A stretch of DNA of 64,000 bases from Streptomyces sp. A2-16 (lineage in GTDB: Bacteria > Actinomycetota > Actinomycetes > Streptomycetales > Streptomycetaceae). Positions 16,640 to 25,187 of this stretch are shown in pieces. The position numbers were made by a program, and so were the translations under genes. The notes under the pieces were generated by a model, which was not told the origin of the DNA, ran no database searches, and was given only the letters and a program-made list of their open reading frames with translations. How positions within the stretch are numbered: position 1 is the stretch's first letter; the number at the start of each line of letters is the position of its first letter. The DNA lies in contig NZ_CP063808.1 in the NCBI RefSeq assembly GCF_018128905.1, forward strand, positions 372,001 to 436,000. Reading direction: 5' to 3'.

Positions 16640-17291
16640 CGCCGCACTGCACGCGACTGCCCAGGACCCGGACGACTTCGCGGTCCAGATCGCCGACCAG
16701 GTCGAGAGCTTCCTGGTGGCCGTCATGGAGGTGGCGAAGGGCGACGAGCCCGATTCCGCCGTGCCCTTCCTGCTCCTGGAGGTCTCCCAGCTGCTGCTGG
16801 CCGGCGGCCGTCTCGGCGCGCACGAGGACATCGTCCCCGACGAGCGCTACGAGCCCGACACGGGCCCGGACGCCGACGTGGACGAGCTCCGCGAGAACCT
16901 GGCCCGGCTGCTGGACCCGATCGACGTCTACTCCGAGGTCTTCGACCCCTACGAGCCGCGCAAGGCCCCGGTCCCGGCCCGGATCTCCGACGACCTGACC
17001 GACGTCATCACCGACCTGCGCCACGGCATGGCCCACTACCGTGCGGGCCGTACCTCGGAGGCGCTGTGGTGGTGGCAGTTCTCGTACTTCTCCAACTGGG
17101 GCTCCACGGCGTCCGCGACCCTGCGCGCCCTCCAGTCGGTGGTGGCGCACGTCCGCCTGAACCAGCCGCTGGCGGAACTGGACGGTCTCGACACCGACCA
17201 GGCGATGGGTGACGAGACGCTGGAGTTCGAGGCGGGCAAGGTGATGGTGGAGGAGATCGCGGCTCCGCTGGGCCTGCGCTCCCCCCAGTAG
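16632..17291 (+). CDS. DUF5063-family protein
   Basis: The 219-residue cytosolic protein starts at ATG 16632 inside the 3' end of recR. It is acidic and helical, with [46 protein letters not shown], and the Trp-rich stretch [26 protein letters not shown] in outline. This matches the actinobacterial DUF5063 family found directly behind recR. Its biochemical role is not known; the gene order (ybaB, recR, DUF5063) suggests a link to DNA maintenance. Confidence 0.85.
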   Translation: MSDAALHATAQDPDDFAVQIADQVESFLVAVMEVAKGDEPDSAVPFLLLEVSQLLLAGGRLGAHEDIVPDERYEPDTGPDADVDELRENLARLLDPIDVYSEVFDPYEPRKAPVPARISDDLTDVITDLRHGMAHYRAGRTSEALWWWQFSYFSNWGSTASATLRALQSVVAHVRLNQPLAELDGLDTDQAMGDETLEFEAGKVMVEEIAAPLGLRSPQ

Positions 17292-17298
17292 CGCTCAT

Positions 17299-17320
17299 GT
17301 GACGCGTGTGTGACGCGTGT
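17299..17320 (+). repeat. Exact 11-bp tandem repeat upstream of the SsgA-like gene
   Basis: GTGACGCGTGT occurs twice head to tail (17299-17309 and 17310-17320), one DNA turn apart, followed directly by CATAGG (17321-17326), a possible -10. It starts 8 bases after the DUF5063 stop and about 106 bases before the SsgA-like start. The helical phasing suggests a regulator-binding site. Confidence 0.5.
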
Positions 17321-17425
17321 CATAGGAGAAGGCTTCCGGAACGGCGTAATGCGCGGGCACCTGGGGTGGTCTGACTGCACAACGGACCACACCCGGCCCG
17401 TGCCCCCGCCGACTTGGAGCCCCTC

Positions 17426-17842
17426 ATGCACGTCACCCTCCAGCAGCCGACAGGCGCCGGCCTGATCACGGCCACGGACCAGGTGCTCGCGATCCCCGCG
17501 ACCCTGCGCTACACCTCCGCCGACCCGCTGGCCGTGCACATCGACTTCCCGCCCCATGTCACGGTCGACGGCGAGGGCACCACCTGGACGTTCGCCCGCG
17601 TCCTGCTGGGCGAGGGGCTGCGGGCGACGGCCGGCATCGGCAACGTCCGTGTCCGTCCGGCCGGTTCGGCCCACACCTACGTGGAGTTCCACGCGGCGCA
17701 GGGCATGGCCCGGCTCCGGTTCGCTTCCGCGGACCTGCTGCGCTTCCTGGCCCGTACGTACACGGTCGTGGCCGCGGGCGAGGAGACCGTGCGCGCGGAA
17801 CTGGACCACGGGCTGGTGTCGCTGTTCGGCGGGCGGGTGTGA
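17426..17842 (+). CDS. SsgA-like (SALP) sporulation/cell-division regulator
   Basis: The 138-residue protein starts at ATG 17426 behind TTGGAG; a TTG at 17414 is less likely. Family features are the polar N-terminal strand set (LAIPATLRYTSADPLAVHIDF), TVDGEGTTWTFARVLLGEGL, GNVRVRPAG and the C-terminal LLRFLARTYTVVAAGEE. SALPs are found only in morphologically complex actinomycetes and steer septum placement, FtsZ recruitment or spore-wall maturation. This copy sits beside recR/DUF5063, away from any cell-division operon. Which SALP class it belongs to cannot be decided here. Confidence 0.88.
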   Translation: MHVTLQQPTGAGLITATDQVLAIPATLRYTSADPLAVHIDFPPHVTVDGEGTTWTFARVLLGEGLRATAGIGNVRVRPAGSAHTYVEFHAAQGMARLRFASADLLRFLARTYTVVAAGEETVRAELDHGLVSLFGGRV

Positions 17843-17855
17843 GCCACGGGCCGGG

Positions 17856-17963
17856 GGGCGCTCCGGGTTCGTGGTGCGCTTCGGGTTCGTGGTGCGCTTC
17901 GGGTTCGCGGTGCGCTCCGGGTTCGTGGTGCGCTCCAGGTTTGTGGGGCGCTCCGGGTGGGGG
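17856..17963. repeat. Six 18-bp tandem repeats
   Basis: Six consecutive 18-base units of the form GTGCGCTCCGGGTTCGTG occupy 17856-17963 immediately after the SsgA-like stop. Units differ by 1-5 bases, the last being most diverged. Reading through gives a Gly/Ser/Arg/Phe repeat with no start signal, so it is taken as non-coding. Confidence 0.8.
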
Positions 17964-17980
17964 ACCGGTCACGGTCCCCG
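17961..17980 (+). terminator. Hairpin terminator between convergent genes
   Basis: GGGGACCG (17961-17968) and CGGTCCCC (17973-17980) form a perfect 8-base-pair stem with a GTCA loop. A degenerate second copy of the sequence (GGGGGCCGGTCACAGTCCCC) follows directly. It lies between the SsgA-like stop and the convergent TSUP gene, so it may work from both sides. Confidence 0.6.
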
Positions 17981-17992
17981 GTGGGGGGCCGG

Positions 17993-18730
17993 TCACAGTC
18001 CCCACAGTCCCTTTCCCACGGCTGTGACCCCGCCCAGCAGGGCGAGCGACAGCACCAGGACGCGGGCGTGCCTCTCCGGCGTCCGGGACGCGAGCCCTCG
18101 CCCGATCAGCCCGCCCGCCCCCATCGCCGCGCACACCAGGACCCACTGCGTCCCGGTCAGCCCCGGCACCCCGTTCGACACCACCGAGAAGGCGTTCACG
18201 ACCACGCCGTAGAACATCGCGTTCGGGACGAACTCCCGTACCGTCCAGCCGGCGTTGAGGGCGTAGAGGGAGAACGGCGGGCCGCCGACGCCCGCCGCCG
18301 AGTTCATGAAGCCGCCCACCGCGCCCGCGCACACCGCGCCCCGCGTGCCCCGCAGAGCGGCCGCCTTCGCGCCCCGCATGACGAGCAGTACCGCCACCGT
18401 CACCAGCGCGCCCATCACCAACAGCAGCCAGGACTGGGGGAGTCGGCGGGTCAGCCAGCTGCCCGCCGGGACCGTGCAGGCCGCTGCCAGGCACAGCGGG
18501 AACATCGCGCGCGGGCGCACCAGGCGCACGCCCCCGGCCAGGCCGAGCAGGCAGATCACCCCGGCCGCGCAGTTCGCGAGGATCACTCCCTCCGCCGGGC
18601 CCAGGAGCAGGACCAGCGCCGGTACGGACACCAGCGCGAAGCCCATCCCGGTGAGCCACTGCACACAGGAGCCCAGCAGCACGATTCCCGTCAGCAGCAC
18701 ATCAGCCGTCACAGGCATGGTGTACCGCAT
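17993..18730 (-). CDS. TSUP-family membrane transporter (TauE/SafE type)
   Basis: The 245-residue protein (start ATG 18730, though ATG 18718 is possible) has seven to eight hydrophobic segments, e.g. LLTGIVLLGSCVQWLTGMGF, SVPALVLLLGPAEGVILANC and LLLVMGALVTVAVLLVM. The TSUP signature in the second half reads AGAVGGFMNSAAGVGGPPFSLY. Members move sulfite, sulfonates, or other organic anions across the plasma membrane. It stands alone on the minus strand, divergent from a 63-residue membrane-protein gene. Confidence 0.85.
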   Translation of the reverse strand: MRYTMPVTADVLLTGIVLLGSCVQWLTGMGFALVSVPALVLLLGPAEGVILANCAAGVICLLGLAGGVRLVRPRAMFPLCLAAACTVPAGSWLTRRLPQSWLLLVMGALVTVAVLLVMRGAKAAALRGTRGAVCAGAVGGFMNSAAGVGGPPFSLYALNAGWTVREFVPNAMFYGVVVNAFSVVSNGVPGLTGTQWVLVCAAMGAGGLIGRGLASRTPERHARVLVLSLALLGGVTAVGKGLWGL

Positions 18731-18829
18731 TCCACCCCCGGTCCGGGAGAGCACCCCCTCGTGACGGGCCCTGCCCCACGGGATCGTGGAACGCGCCAGG
18801 TCAACCACCCCGTACCGAAGGAAGCGACC

Positions 18830-19021
18830 ATGAAGTCGCTGCTCTCCTCCACCCCCGTCCGCTGGTTCCTCCTACTGTTCAACCTCGTCGTCGCCGCGGC
18901 CGCCCCCTTCGTCGTCGACGGAACGCAGGGTCTGCTGACCGCCGTGGGCATGGGCGTCGTCTCCCTGGGAGCCGGGGTCGGCCTGCTGCGCGGACGGCGA
19001 ACGGGCGGTCACACGGCGTGA
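18830..19021 (+). CDS. Very small membrane protein
   Basis: The 63-residue protein starts at ATG 18830 behind GAAGGAAG, a strong site. It has two hydrophobic segments: RWFLLLFNLVVAAAAPFVVD and LLTAVGMGVVSLGAGVGLL, and a basic Arg-rich tail. No family is recognised. The gene lies between a divergent TSUP transporter and a secreted SnoaL-like protein, and the ribosome site and codon bias are the main evidence that it is real. Confidence 0.6.
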   Translation: MKSLLSSTPVRWFLLLFNLVVAAAAPFVVDGTQGLLTAVGMGVVSLGAGVGLLRGRRTGGHTA

Positions 19022-19086
19022 ATTGGGCGTTCGCTGGCTCTGCCCTGCATCTGGGCTGCACGGGCCCTAACCAGCGCGAAGAGAGG

Positions 19087-19101
19087 CTGGAGTCACTCCA
19101 G
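19087..19101. promoter_or_regulatory. 15-base palindrome upstream of the secreted NTF2-like gene
   Basis: CTGGAGT-C-ACTCCAG is symmetric about its single central base and lies 29 bases before the start codon at 19131. It overlaps the expected 5' leader, so a repressor site or a small mRNA hairpin are both possible. Confidence 0.4.
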
Positions 19102-19130
19102 AGCACAACCTCTCACCGCAGGAGACAGCG

Positions 19131-19631
19131 ATGATCCGTCGATCCATAACCAAGCGCGCCGCCATCGTCACCGCCACCGCCGTGGTCGCGCTCGGCACCG
19201 TCGGCACCGTCGCCGCCACCGCTGGTCCCGAGCACGCGAAGAAGCCCTCCAAGAAGCAGATCGCGGCCCTCTTCGACCGCTGGAACGCGACCCTGCAGAC
19301 CGGTGACCCCGACAAGGTGGCGGCCCTGTACGCCAAGGACGCGGTGCTGCTGCCCACCGTCTCCAACAAGGTCAGGACCGACCACGCCGGCATCGTCGAC
19401 TACTTCGAGCACTTCCTGCAGAACAAGCCGGTCGGCAAGAAGGTCCAGACGATCGTCAACGTCCTCGACACCAACTCCGCGATCGACACCGGCGTCTACG
19501 AGTTCACGCTCACCGACCCGAAGACCGGTGCCAAGCGTGTCGTCGAGGCCCGCTACACGTACGAGTACGAGAAGCGCGACGGCGTGTGGAAGATCGTCAA
19601 CCACCACTCCTCGGCGATGCCCGAAGGCTGA
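19131..19631 (+). CDS. Secreted SgcJ/EcaC-type SnoaL-like protein
   Basis: The 166-residue protein starts at ATG 19131 behind GCAGGAGA. A basic N-terminus (MIRRSITKRA) and hydrophobic core (IVTATAVVALGTVGTVAATA) make a signal peptide. The mature part has the NTF2/CaMKII-association-like fold: QIAALFDRWNATLQTGDPDKVAALYAKDAVLLPT, then strands ending RYTYEYEKRDGVWKIVNHHSS in outline. Members in this family lack a fixed catalytic residue set. Its 3' end overlaps the end of the convergent histidine-kinase gene by 35 bases. Confidence 0.82.
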   Translation: MIRRSITKRAAIVTATAVVALGTVGTVAATAGPEHAKKPSKKQIAALFDRWNATLQTGDPDKVAALYAKDAVLLPTVSNKVRTDHAGIVDYFEHFLQNKPVGKKVQTIVNVLDTNSAIDTGVYEFTLTDPKTGAKRVVEARYTYEYEKRDGVWKIVNHHSSAMPEG

Positions 19632-20937
19632 TCTCCACCTTCAGCCCGCCTCCCGGAGCGTCCGCCAGCGTCACGGTCCCGCCGTCGTCGGTCACCAGCT
19701 GTTTGACGACGGCGAGGCCCAGGCCGGAGCCGGAGCGTCCGGTCAGGCCCTGACCGCGCCAGAAGCGGTCGAAGGCACGGGACTTGTCGGCATCGGGCAT
19801 GCCCGGTCCCTCGTCCAGCACCGACAACACCACTGTGTCCGCCCGGGACTCGACCTCCACGGTGATCCTCCCGCCGTCCGGCGAGACCTCCAGGGCGTTC
19901 GAGAGCACGTTGTCCAGCACCTGGTCCAGATGACCGGGGCTGGCCAGCACAGACGGCCGGTCGTCGACAACACTCCCCCTGAGCGCGATGGTGACTCCGC
20001 GCTCGTCGGCGGCCGGCCTCCACACCGTCAGCCGTTCGTCCACGATGTCCCGCAGCGCGAGCGGCTCCGCGGCGGTCACCTTCGCCTCGGCCCGCGCCAG
20101 CACCAGCAGGCCGTTGACCAGACGGCTCATCCGGACCACCTCCGCCGTCGCCTGCTCCACGTCCTCCCGCACGAACTCGTCGTCCACGCCGTCCGCGATG
20201 TTGTCCAGCGACAGGCGCAGCGCCGTGAGCGGGGTGCGGAGCTGGTGCGAGGCGTCCGCCACGAAGATGCGCTGCGAGGCCACCAGCGTGTCCAGGCGTT
20301 CCGCGCCCTGGTTCAGGGTGCGGGCGAGGGTCTGGGTCTCCGGCGGGCCCGTCACGGGGGAGCGCGCGGTGAGGTCGCCGTCGCTGAACTTGCTCGCCAT
20401 GGAGTTGAGTTCGCGAAGGGGGGCGGTGATCCGGCGGGCGGCGAACGCGCCGATCGCGGCGGCCGCGCCCAGCACCAGCACGGCGAGGCCGGCCCGGAAG
20501 CCCCAGATCTGCCACAGCCGCTTGGTCATGTCCGAGGTCGAGTAGACGATCCGTACGGCGGCGTCGCCCTTGGCGGGGACGGTGACCGTCAGGTTCTCGC
20601 CCCAGACGAAGTCCGCACCCCAGTCGGTCGTCGGCTCGTCCCTCTCCACGGCCCGGGTCAGCGCCGCGTCCGCGGTGGGCCGCTCCAGCCGCGGGTCACA
20701 GGCGGCGGTGGGCGTCGCCTCCACATCGCCGTACGCCTTGGCCACCTTGGTCAGCGCTTCGCACGAGGCCCTGTCGCCGTTGCCCAGCAGCAGCGCCATC
20801 GTTTTGGCCTCGCGCAGCACCGACTGCCGGGTGTCGTCCCGCAGTTGATCGGTGAGCGTGAACGCGACCGGCACCGTGAACAGGAAGATGGCCACCGCCA
20901 CCAGCAGGATGTAACTCCGGATGAGCTGCCGGTTCAT
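19597..20937 (-). CDS. Sensor histidine kinase
   Basis: The 446-residue kinase has a first membrane helix at about residues 8-28 (ILLVAVAIFLFTVPVAF), an extracellular sensor of about 115 residues with two Cys, a second helix near 146-166, and HAMP. The dimerisation box FVADASHQLRTPL carries phospho-acceptor His231. ATP-binding boxes are NVLSNALEVSPDGG (N), DEGPGMP (G1), FDRFWRG (F) and GSGLGLAVVK (G2). It overlaps the upstream response-regulator gene by four bases. The stimulus is unknown. Confidence 0.93.
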   Translation of the reverse strand: MNRQLIRSYILLVAVAIFLFTVPVAFTLTDQLRDDTRQSVLREAKTMALLLGNGDRASCEALTKVAKAYGDVEATPTAACDPRLERPTADAALTRAVERDEPTTDWGADFVWGENLTVTVPAKGDAAVRIVYSTSDMTKRLWQIWGFRAGLAVLVLGAAAAIGAFAARRITAPLRELNSMASKFSDGDLTARSPVTGPPETQTLARTLNQGAERLDTLVASQRIFVADASHQLRTPLTALRLSLDNIADGVDDEFVREDVEQATAEVVRMSRLVNGLLVLARAEAKVTAAEPLALRDIVDERLTVWRPAADERGVTIALRGSVVDDRPSVLASPGHLDQVLDNVLSNALEVSPDGGRITVEVESRADTVVLSVLDEGPGMPDADKSRAFDRFWRGQGLTGRSGSGLGLAVVKQLVTDDGGTVTLADAPGGGLKVEISLRASPRSGG

Positions 20938-21620
20938 GAAGCCCCGTCGTCCCCGGCGATCTCCAGCCGGAAGCCGACCCCCCGCACCGCCTCGATGACG
21001 ATCGCCCCGGCAAGCTTGCGCCGCAGCGCCGCCACATGCACGTCCAGCGTCTTGGTCGGCCCGAACCAGTTCGCGTCCCAGACCGCCTCCATGATCTGCT
21101 CGCGCGACATCAGCGCGCCCGGCTCCTCGGTGAGGAAGGCCAGCAGGTCGTACTCCTTGGGCGCGAGGGCCACCTCCTCGCCGTCGAGGCGGACCCGGGC
21201 GGCCTTGCGGTCGACGGTCAGACGGGAGCCGTAGACGTCGGGGCCGGCGGCGGCGCCTTCGGTACGGGGTCGCGCGCGCCGCATCACGGCCCGTATCCGC
21301 GCGATGACCTCCCGGACCCCGAACGGCTTGGACACGTAGTCGTCGGCCCCGAGCTCCAGGCCGACCACCCGGTCCGTCTCGTCGCTGCGCGCGCTGATGA
21401 CGATGATCGGCACGTCACCGCGCTCCCGCAGCGCCTTGCACACGTCGAGGCCGTCGGTGTCGGGCAGACCGAGATCGAGGAGTACGACGTCGTAGGGGCC
21501 CTCGTGGCCGAGCGCGGCCCCGCCGGTGGAGACCCACTCGACCTCGAAGCCGTAGCGGACCAGGCCTCGTCTCAGGGACTGGGCGACCGGCTCATCGTCT
21601 TCCACCAGGAGTACGCGCAC
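20934..21620 (-). CDS. OmpR-family response regulator
   Basis: The 228-residue regulator starts at GTG 21620 with AAGG about 10 bases before it. The receiver has the acidic pair ED-D at 7-9, phospho-acceptor Asp49 in VVLLDLGLPD and Lys98 in VSKPF. A winged-helix output domain follows (LAPKEYDLLAFLTEEPGALMSREQI in outline, then TKTLDVHVAALRRKL). It is co-translated with the downstream kinase. Direct GATTAAG-type repeats just upstream (21630-21635 and 21644-21649 as CTTAAT) may be an autoregulatory site. Confidence 0.94.
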   Translation of the reverse strand: MRVLLVEDDEPVAQSLRRGLVRYGFEVEWVSTGGAALGHEGPYDVVLLDLGLPDTDGLDVCKALRERGDVPIIVISARSDETDRVVGLELGADDYVSKPFGVREVIARIRAVMRRARPRTEGAAAGPDVYGSRLTVDRKAARVRLDGEEVALAPKEYDLLAFLTEEPGALMSREQIMEAVWDANWFGPTKTLDVHVAALRRKLAGAIVIEAVRGVGFRLEIAGDDGAS

Positions 21621-21823
21621 AGCCGCACCTTAATCCTTGAAACTTAATTCACAGCTGTCACCTGCGCCTCACATGGTCGTGTGACGCGGTGCACTTTTCC
21701 GAAGGTCGGGAGTTGGGCATGCGCTGACCTGGGCGTCCGAATCTCACGATGCGATACCGCAGAGGTGGAAACCGGGCGCTCGTTAAACTGAGCCGACACC
21801 AATGGACTGAGCGAGGAGCGCAC

Positions 21824-23101
21824 GTGGGCCTTGTCGTGCAGAAGTACGGAGGCTCCTCCGTAGCCGATGCCGAGGGCATCAAGCGCGTCGCCAAGCGAAT
21901 CGTCGAAGCGAAGAAGAACGGCCACCAGGTGGTCGTCGTCGTTTCCGCGATGGGCGACACGACGGACGAGCTGATCGATCTCGCCGAGCAGGTATCACCC
22001 ATGCCTGCCGGGCGTGAGTTCGACATGCTGCTGACCGCCGGAGAGCGTATCTCCATGGCACTGCTGGCCATGGCGATCAAAAACCTGGGCCACGAGGCCC
22101 AGTCCTTCACCGGCAGCCAGGCCGGCGTCATCACCGACTCGGTCCACAACAAAGCCCGGATCATCGACGTCACGCCGGGCCGCATCCGGGAGTCCCTGGA
22201 CAAGGGCAACATCGCCATCGTCGCCGGCTTCCAGGGCGTCAGCCAGGACAAGAAGGACATCACCACGCTCGGGCGCGGTGGCTCCGACACCACCGCCGTC
22301 GCCCTCGCGGCCGCCCTCGACGCCGAGGTCTGCGAGATCTACACCGACGTCGACGGTGTGTTCACCGCCGACCCGCGCGTGGTGAAGAAGGCGAAGAAGA
22401 TCGACTGGATCTCCTTCGAGGACATGCTGGAGCTCGCCGCCTCCGGTTCGAAGGTGCTGCTCCACCGCTGTGTGGAGTACGCCCGTCGCTACAACATCCC
22501 GATCCATGTGCGCTCGTCCTTCAGCGGACTGCAGGGCACGTGGGTGAGCAGTGAGCCGATCGAGCAAGGGGACCAGAAGGTGGAGCAGGCCATCATCTCC
22601 GGTGTCGCGCACGACACCTCCGAGGCCAAGATCACGGTCGTCGGCGTGCCGGACAAGCCGGGTGAGGCCGCGGTGATCTTCCGTACGATCGCGGACGCCG
22701 AGATCAACATCGACATGATCGTGCAGAACGTCTCCGCCGCCTCCACCGGGCTGACGGACATCTCCTTCACGCTCCCCAAGGCGGAGGGCCGCAAGGCCAT
22801 CGACGCCCTGGAGAAGAACAAGTCCGGCATCGGCTTCGACTCGCTGCGCTACGACGACCAGATCGGCAAGATCTCCCTGGTCGGCGCGGGCATGAAGACC
22901 AACCCGGGCGTCACGGCGGACTTCTTCACCGCCCTGTCCGACGCGGGCGTGAACATCGAGCTGATCTCGACCTCCGAGATCCGCATCTCGGTCGTCACCC
23001 GCGCCGACGACGTCAACGAGGCCGTCCGCGCCGTCCACAGCGCCTTCGGTCTCGACTCCGACAGCGACGAGGCCGTGGTCTACGGAGGCACCGGCCGATG
23101 A
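21824..23101 (+). CDS. ask: Aspartokinase (alpha chain, full length)
   Basis: The 425-residue enzyme phosphorylates aspartate in the first step towards lysine, threonine and methionine. The kinase part shows [42 protein letters not shown] and [16 protein letters not shown]. Two ACT domains at the C-terminus (from about residue 265) would bind allosteric amino acids. GTG 21824 has GAGGAG at the right distance. It overlaps asd by four bases (ATGA), the standard actinobacterial ask-asd operon. TAAACT at 21784-21789 is a candidate -10. Confidence 0.97.
   Translation: MGLVVQKYGGSSVADAEGIKRVAKRIVEAKKNGHQVVVVVSAMGDTTDELIDLAEQVSPMPAGREFDMLLTAGERISMALLAMAIKNLGHEAQSFTGSQAGVITDSVHNKARIIDVTPGRIRESLDKGNIAIVAGFQGVSQDKKDITTLGRGGSDTTAVALAAALDAEVCEIYTDVDGVFTADPRVVKKAKKIDWISFEDMLELAASGSKVLLHRCVEYARRYNIPIHVRSSFSGLQGTWVSSEPIEQGDQKVEQAIISGVAHDTSEAKITVVGVPDKPGEAAVIFRTIADAEINIDMIVQNVSAASTGLTDISFTLPKAEGRKAIDALEKNKSGIGFDSLRYDDQIGKISLVGAGMKTNPGVTADFFTALSDAGVNIELISTSEIRISVVTRADDVNEAVRAVHSAFGLDSDSDEAVVYGGTGR
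22580..23101 (+). CDS. Aspartokinase beta chain from an internal in-frame start
   Basis: GTG 22580 is in frame with ask (codon 253) and has AAGGGGAC starting 14 bases upstream. It would give a 173-residue chain beginning [18 protein letters not shown], containing only the ACT domains. Actinobacterial aspartokinases such as that of Corynebacterium are alpha2beta2, with the beta chain made from exactly this kind of internal start. The assignment is by analogy; no direct evidence is possible from sequence alone. Confidence 0.6.
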   Translation: MEQAIISGVAHDTSEAKITVVGVPDKPGEAAVIFRTIADAEINIDMIVQNVSAASTGLTDISFTLPKAEGRKAIDALEKNKSGIGFDSLRYDDQIGKISLVGAGMKTNPGVTADFFTALSDAGVNIELISTSEIRISVVTRADDVNEAVRAVHSAFGLDSDSDEAVVYGGTGR

Positions 23102-24150
23102 CCGTACGCCCGACGCTCGCGGTCGTAGGCGCGACCGGGGCCGTCGGCACGGTCATGCTCCAGATCCTGTCCCAGCACGCGGACATCTGGGGCGAGATCC
23201 GACTGATCGCCTCTCCCCGCTCGGCCGGCCGCAAGCTGGCCGTGCGGGGGGAGCAGGTCGAGGTGGTGGCCCTGTCGGAGGAGGCCTTCGACGGGGTCGA
23301 CGTCGCCATGTTCGACGTGCCCGACGAGGTGGCCGAGCAGTGGGCCCCGGTCGCCGCCGCGCGCGGTGCCGTCGTCGTGGACAACTCCGGCGCCTTCCGG
23401 ATGGACCCCGACGTGCCCCTCGTCGTCCCCGAGGTCAATCCGCACGCGGTCCGGATGCGTCCGCGCGGGATCATCGCCAACCCCAACTGCACGACCCTGT
23501 CCATGATCGTCGCCCTGGGCGCGCTGCACGCCGAGTTCGGGCTGCGGGAGCTGGTGGTGTCCAGCTACCAGGCGGTGAGCGGCGCCGGGCGGGCCGGTGT
23601 GGAGACCCTGCGCCAGCAGCTGTCCCTGGTCGCGGGCACCGAGCTCGGTACGCACCCCGGCGATGTGCGGCGGGCCGTCGGCGACAACACCGGGCCGTTC
23701 CCGGAGCCGGTCGCGCTCAACGTCGTGCCGTGGGCCGGGTCCCCGCGCGAGGACGGCTGGTCCTCGGAGGAGATGAAGGTGCGGGACGAGTCCCGCAAGA
23801 TCCTCGGCCTGCCCGCGCTGCCGGTCGCCGTGACCTGTGTCCGGGTCCCGGTGGTCACCGTGCACTCCCTCACCGTCCACGCCCGCTTCGAGGGCGAGGT
23901 CACCGTCCGCAAGGCGCGCGAGATCCTCGCCACCGCCCCCGGGGTCGTCCTCTTCGACGATCCGGCGGCCGGTGAGTTCCCCACCCCCGCCGACGTCGTC
24001 GGCACCGATCCCACCTGGGTCGGGCGGGTCCGGCGGGCCCTCGACGACCCCACGGCGCTCGAACTCTTCGTGTGCGGGGACAACCTGCGCAAGGGCGCCG
24101 CGCTCAACACCGCGCAGATCGCGGAGCTCGTGGCGGCCGAGTTCGGGTGA
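23098..24150 (+). CDS. asd: Aspartate-semialdehyde dehydrogenase
   Basis: The 350-residue NADPH-dependent enzyme reduces aspartyl phosphate to the semialdehyde. The nucleotide motif GATGAVG (11-17), [11 protein letters not shown], the catalytic Cys131 in IANPNCTT and the substrate segment [13 protein letters not shown] are intact; [12 protein letters not shown] and the His in [12 protein letters not shown] complete the active site. It starts at ATG 23098 inside the ask stop. A long leader-like stretch without genes follows. Confidence 0.96.
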   Translation: MTVRPTLAVVGATGAVGTVMLQILSQHADIWGEIRLIASPRSAGRKLAVRGEQVEVVALSEEAFDGVDVAMFDVPDEVAEQWAPVAAARGAVVVDNSGAFRMDPDVPLVVPEVNPHAVRMRPRGIIANPNCTTLSMIVALGALHAEFGLRELVVSSYQAVSGAGRAGVETLRQQLSLVAGTELGTHPGDVRRAVGDNTGPFPEPVALNVVPWAGSPREDGWSSEEMKVRDESRKILGLPALPVAVTCVRVPVVTVHSLTVHARFEGEVTVRKAREILATAPGVVLFDDPAAGEFPTPADVVGTDPTWVGRVRRALDDPTALELFVCGDNLRKGAALNTAQIAELVAAEFG

Positions 24151-24521
24151 CGCCGGGTTGCGGATCTCCGGTCCGCGGTTGCGCCTGCGGGAAAAGTCCT
24201 GGCCATGGCCGGATCACTTTGTAGGATCTGTGTGCGACATGTGGTGCGGCTAATGGTCCGAACCACTTGATCCCGGCGCTTCGGCGTCCGAAGATTTTCC
24301 TCCCCGCTCTCCGCAACCGCGCGAAGGGCGGGGAGCGTCTTTGCGAACGCCCTTTCAGGGGGTGCGGGGATGCATGCGAGGCGTGGGGACGCCTCGGCCA
24401 TTCAGGACACAGGGGAAGAGCGGGTAGGCATGAGCGCGTTCGACGCACGGTCAGTTGTGCTGCCTGAGAGAAGATGGACGGCCGCGTACAACCCTCACCG
24501 GGGTGAGCGTGTCCAACTGTC
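24151..24521 (+). promoter_or_regulatory. Long structured leader upstream of the SigE-like sigma gene
   Basis: This 371-base stretch holds no convincing gene. TAGGAT at 24222-24227 is a good -10. After it come CTCCCCGC/GCGGGGAG (24300-24307 with 24328-24335) and a perfect GAGGCGT-GGGG-ACGCCTC hairpin (24378-24395). A 60-codon frame from ATG 24430 with a GGGGAAGAG site overlaps the sigma start by 91 bases and could be an upstream control ORF. No riboswitch class that I know is matched. Confidence 0.45.
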
Positions 24522-25187
24522 GTGGCTCAGGTACTCGACTTCCCTGCCGCGCCGAGCGGCGCGGCTGTCCTCCGGCCCCGCAGGCCCGGGGCGCCCGGTG
24601 GCATGCCGGTGATCGCGCCCATGCCCGCAGCGCGGCCCGCCCGCATACCCAGTCAGCGTGACGGAGCCGAGTACGCCGAGGACACGGCGGCAGCCGGTAC
24701 CACCGTCGACCACCTCACCGAGACCTACCGGGCGCACTACCGCTCCCTGCTGGGCCTCGCCGCTCTCCTGCTCGACGACACCGCCTCCTGCGAGGACGTC
24801 GTCCAGGAGGCCTTCATCCGGGTCCACTCGGCGCGCAAGCGCGTCCGCGACCCGGAGAAGACCCTCGCGTATCTGCGCCAGACGGTCGTCAACCTCTCCC
24901 GCTCTGCCCTGCGCCGGCGCATCCTCGGGCTCAAGCTGCTCTCCAAGCCGATGCCCGACATGGCGAGCGCCGAGGAGGGGGCCTACGACCAGCTGGAGCG
25001 CGACTCGCTCATCAAGGCCATGAAGGGCCTGCAGCGCCGTCAGCGCGAGGTCCTGGTCCTGCGCTACTTCGCGGACATGACCGAGGCCCAGGTCGCCGAT
25101 ACGCTCGGCATCTCGCTGGGCTCCGTGAAGGCGTACGGCTCCCGCGGGATCGCCGCACTGCGGGTCGCCATGGAGGAGCCGGTATGA
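24522..25187 (+). CDS. SigE-family ECF sigma factor
   Basis: The 221-residue protein starts at GTG 24522. A 60-residue Pro/Ala-rich N-terminal extension precedes region 2 (LTETYRAHYRSLLGLAALLLDD, ASCEDVVQEAFIRVHSARKR) and region 4 (LQRRQREVLVLRYFADMTEAQVADTLGISLGSVKAYGSRG in outline). It directs RNA polymerase to its own promoter set. The stop overlaps the start of a membrane-bound partner gene (ATGA), the usual sigma/anti-sigma arrangement. Position behind ask-asd is conserved in streptomycetes as I recall it. Confidence 0.9.
   Translation: MAQVLDFPAAPSGAAVLRPRRPGAPGGMPVIAPMPAARPARIPSQRDGAEYAEDTAAAGTTVDHLTETYRAHYRSLLGLAALLLDDTASCEDVVQEAFIRVHSARKRVRDPEKTLAYLRQTVVNLSRSALRRRILGLKLLSKPMPDMASAEEGAYDQLERDSLIKAMKGLQRRQREVLVLRYFADMTEAQVADTLGISLGSVKAYGSRGIAALRVAMEEPV

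Noticed and set aside
17856..17963. CRISPR-like array
   Set aside because: Units are contiguous 18-base repeats with no spacers, and no cas genes are present.
24151..24429. Riboswitch (c-di-AMP type) before the sigma gene
   Set aside because: The hairpins do not match the ydaO consensus or any other class I could recall; left as an undefined structured leader.
24430..24612. 60-residue ORF overlapping the sigma start, as a separate gene
   Set aside because: It has a passable ribosome site but no recognisable domain and overlaps the sigma gene; kept only as a possible upstream control ORF.
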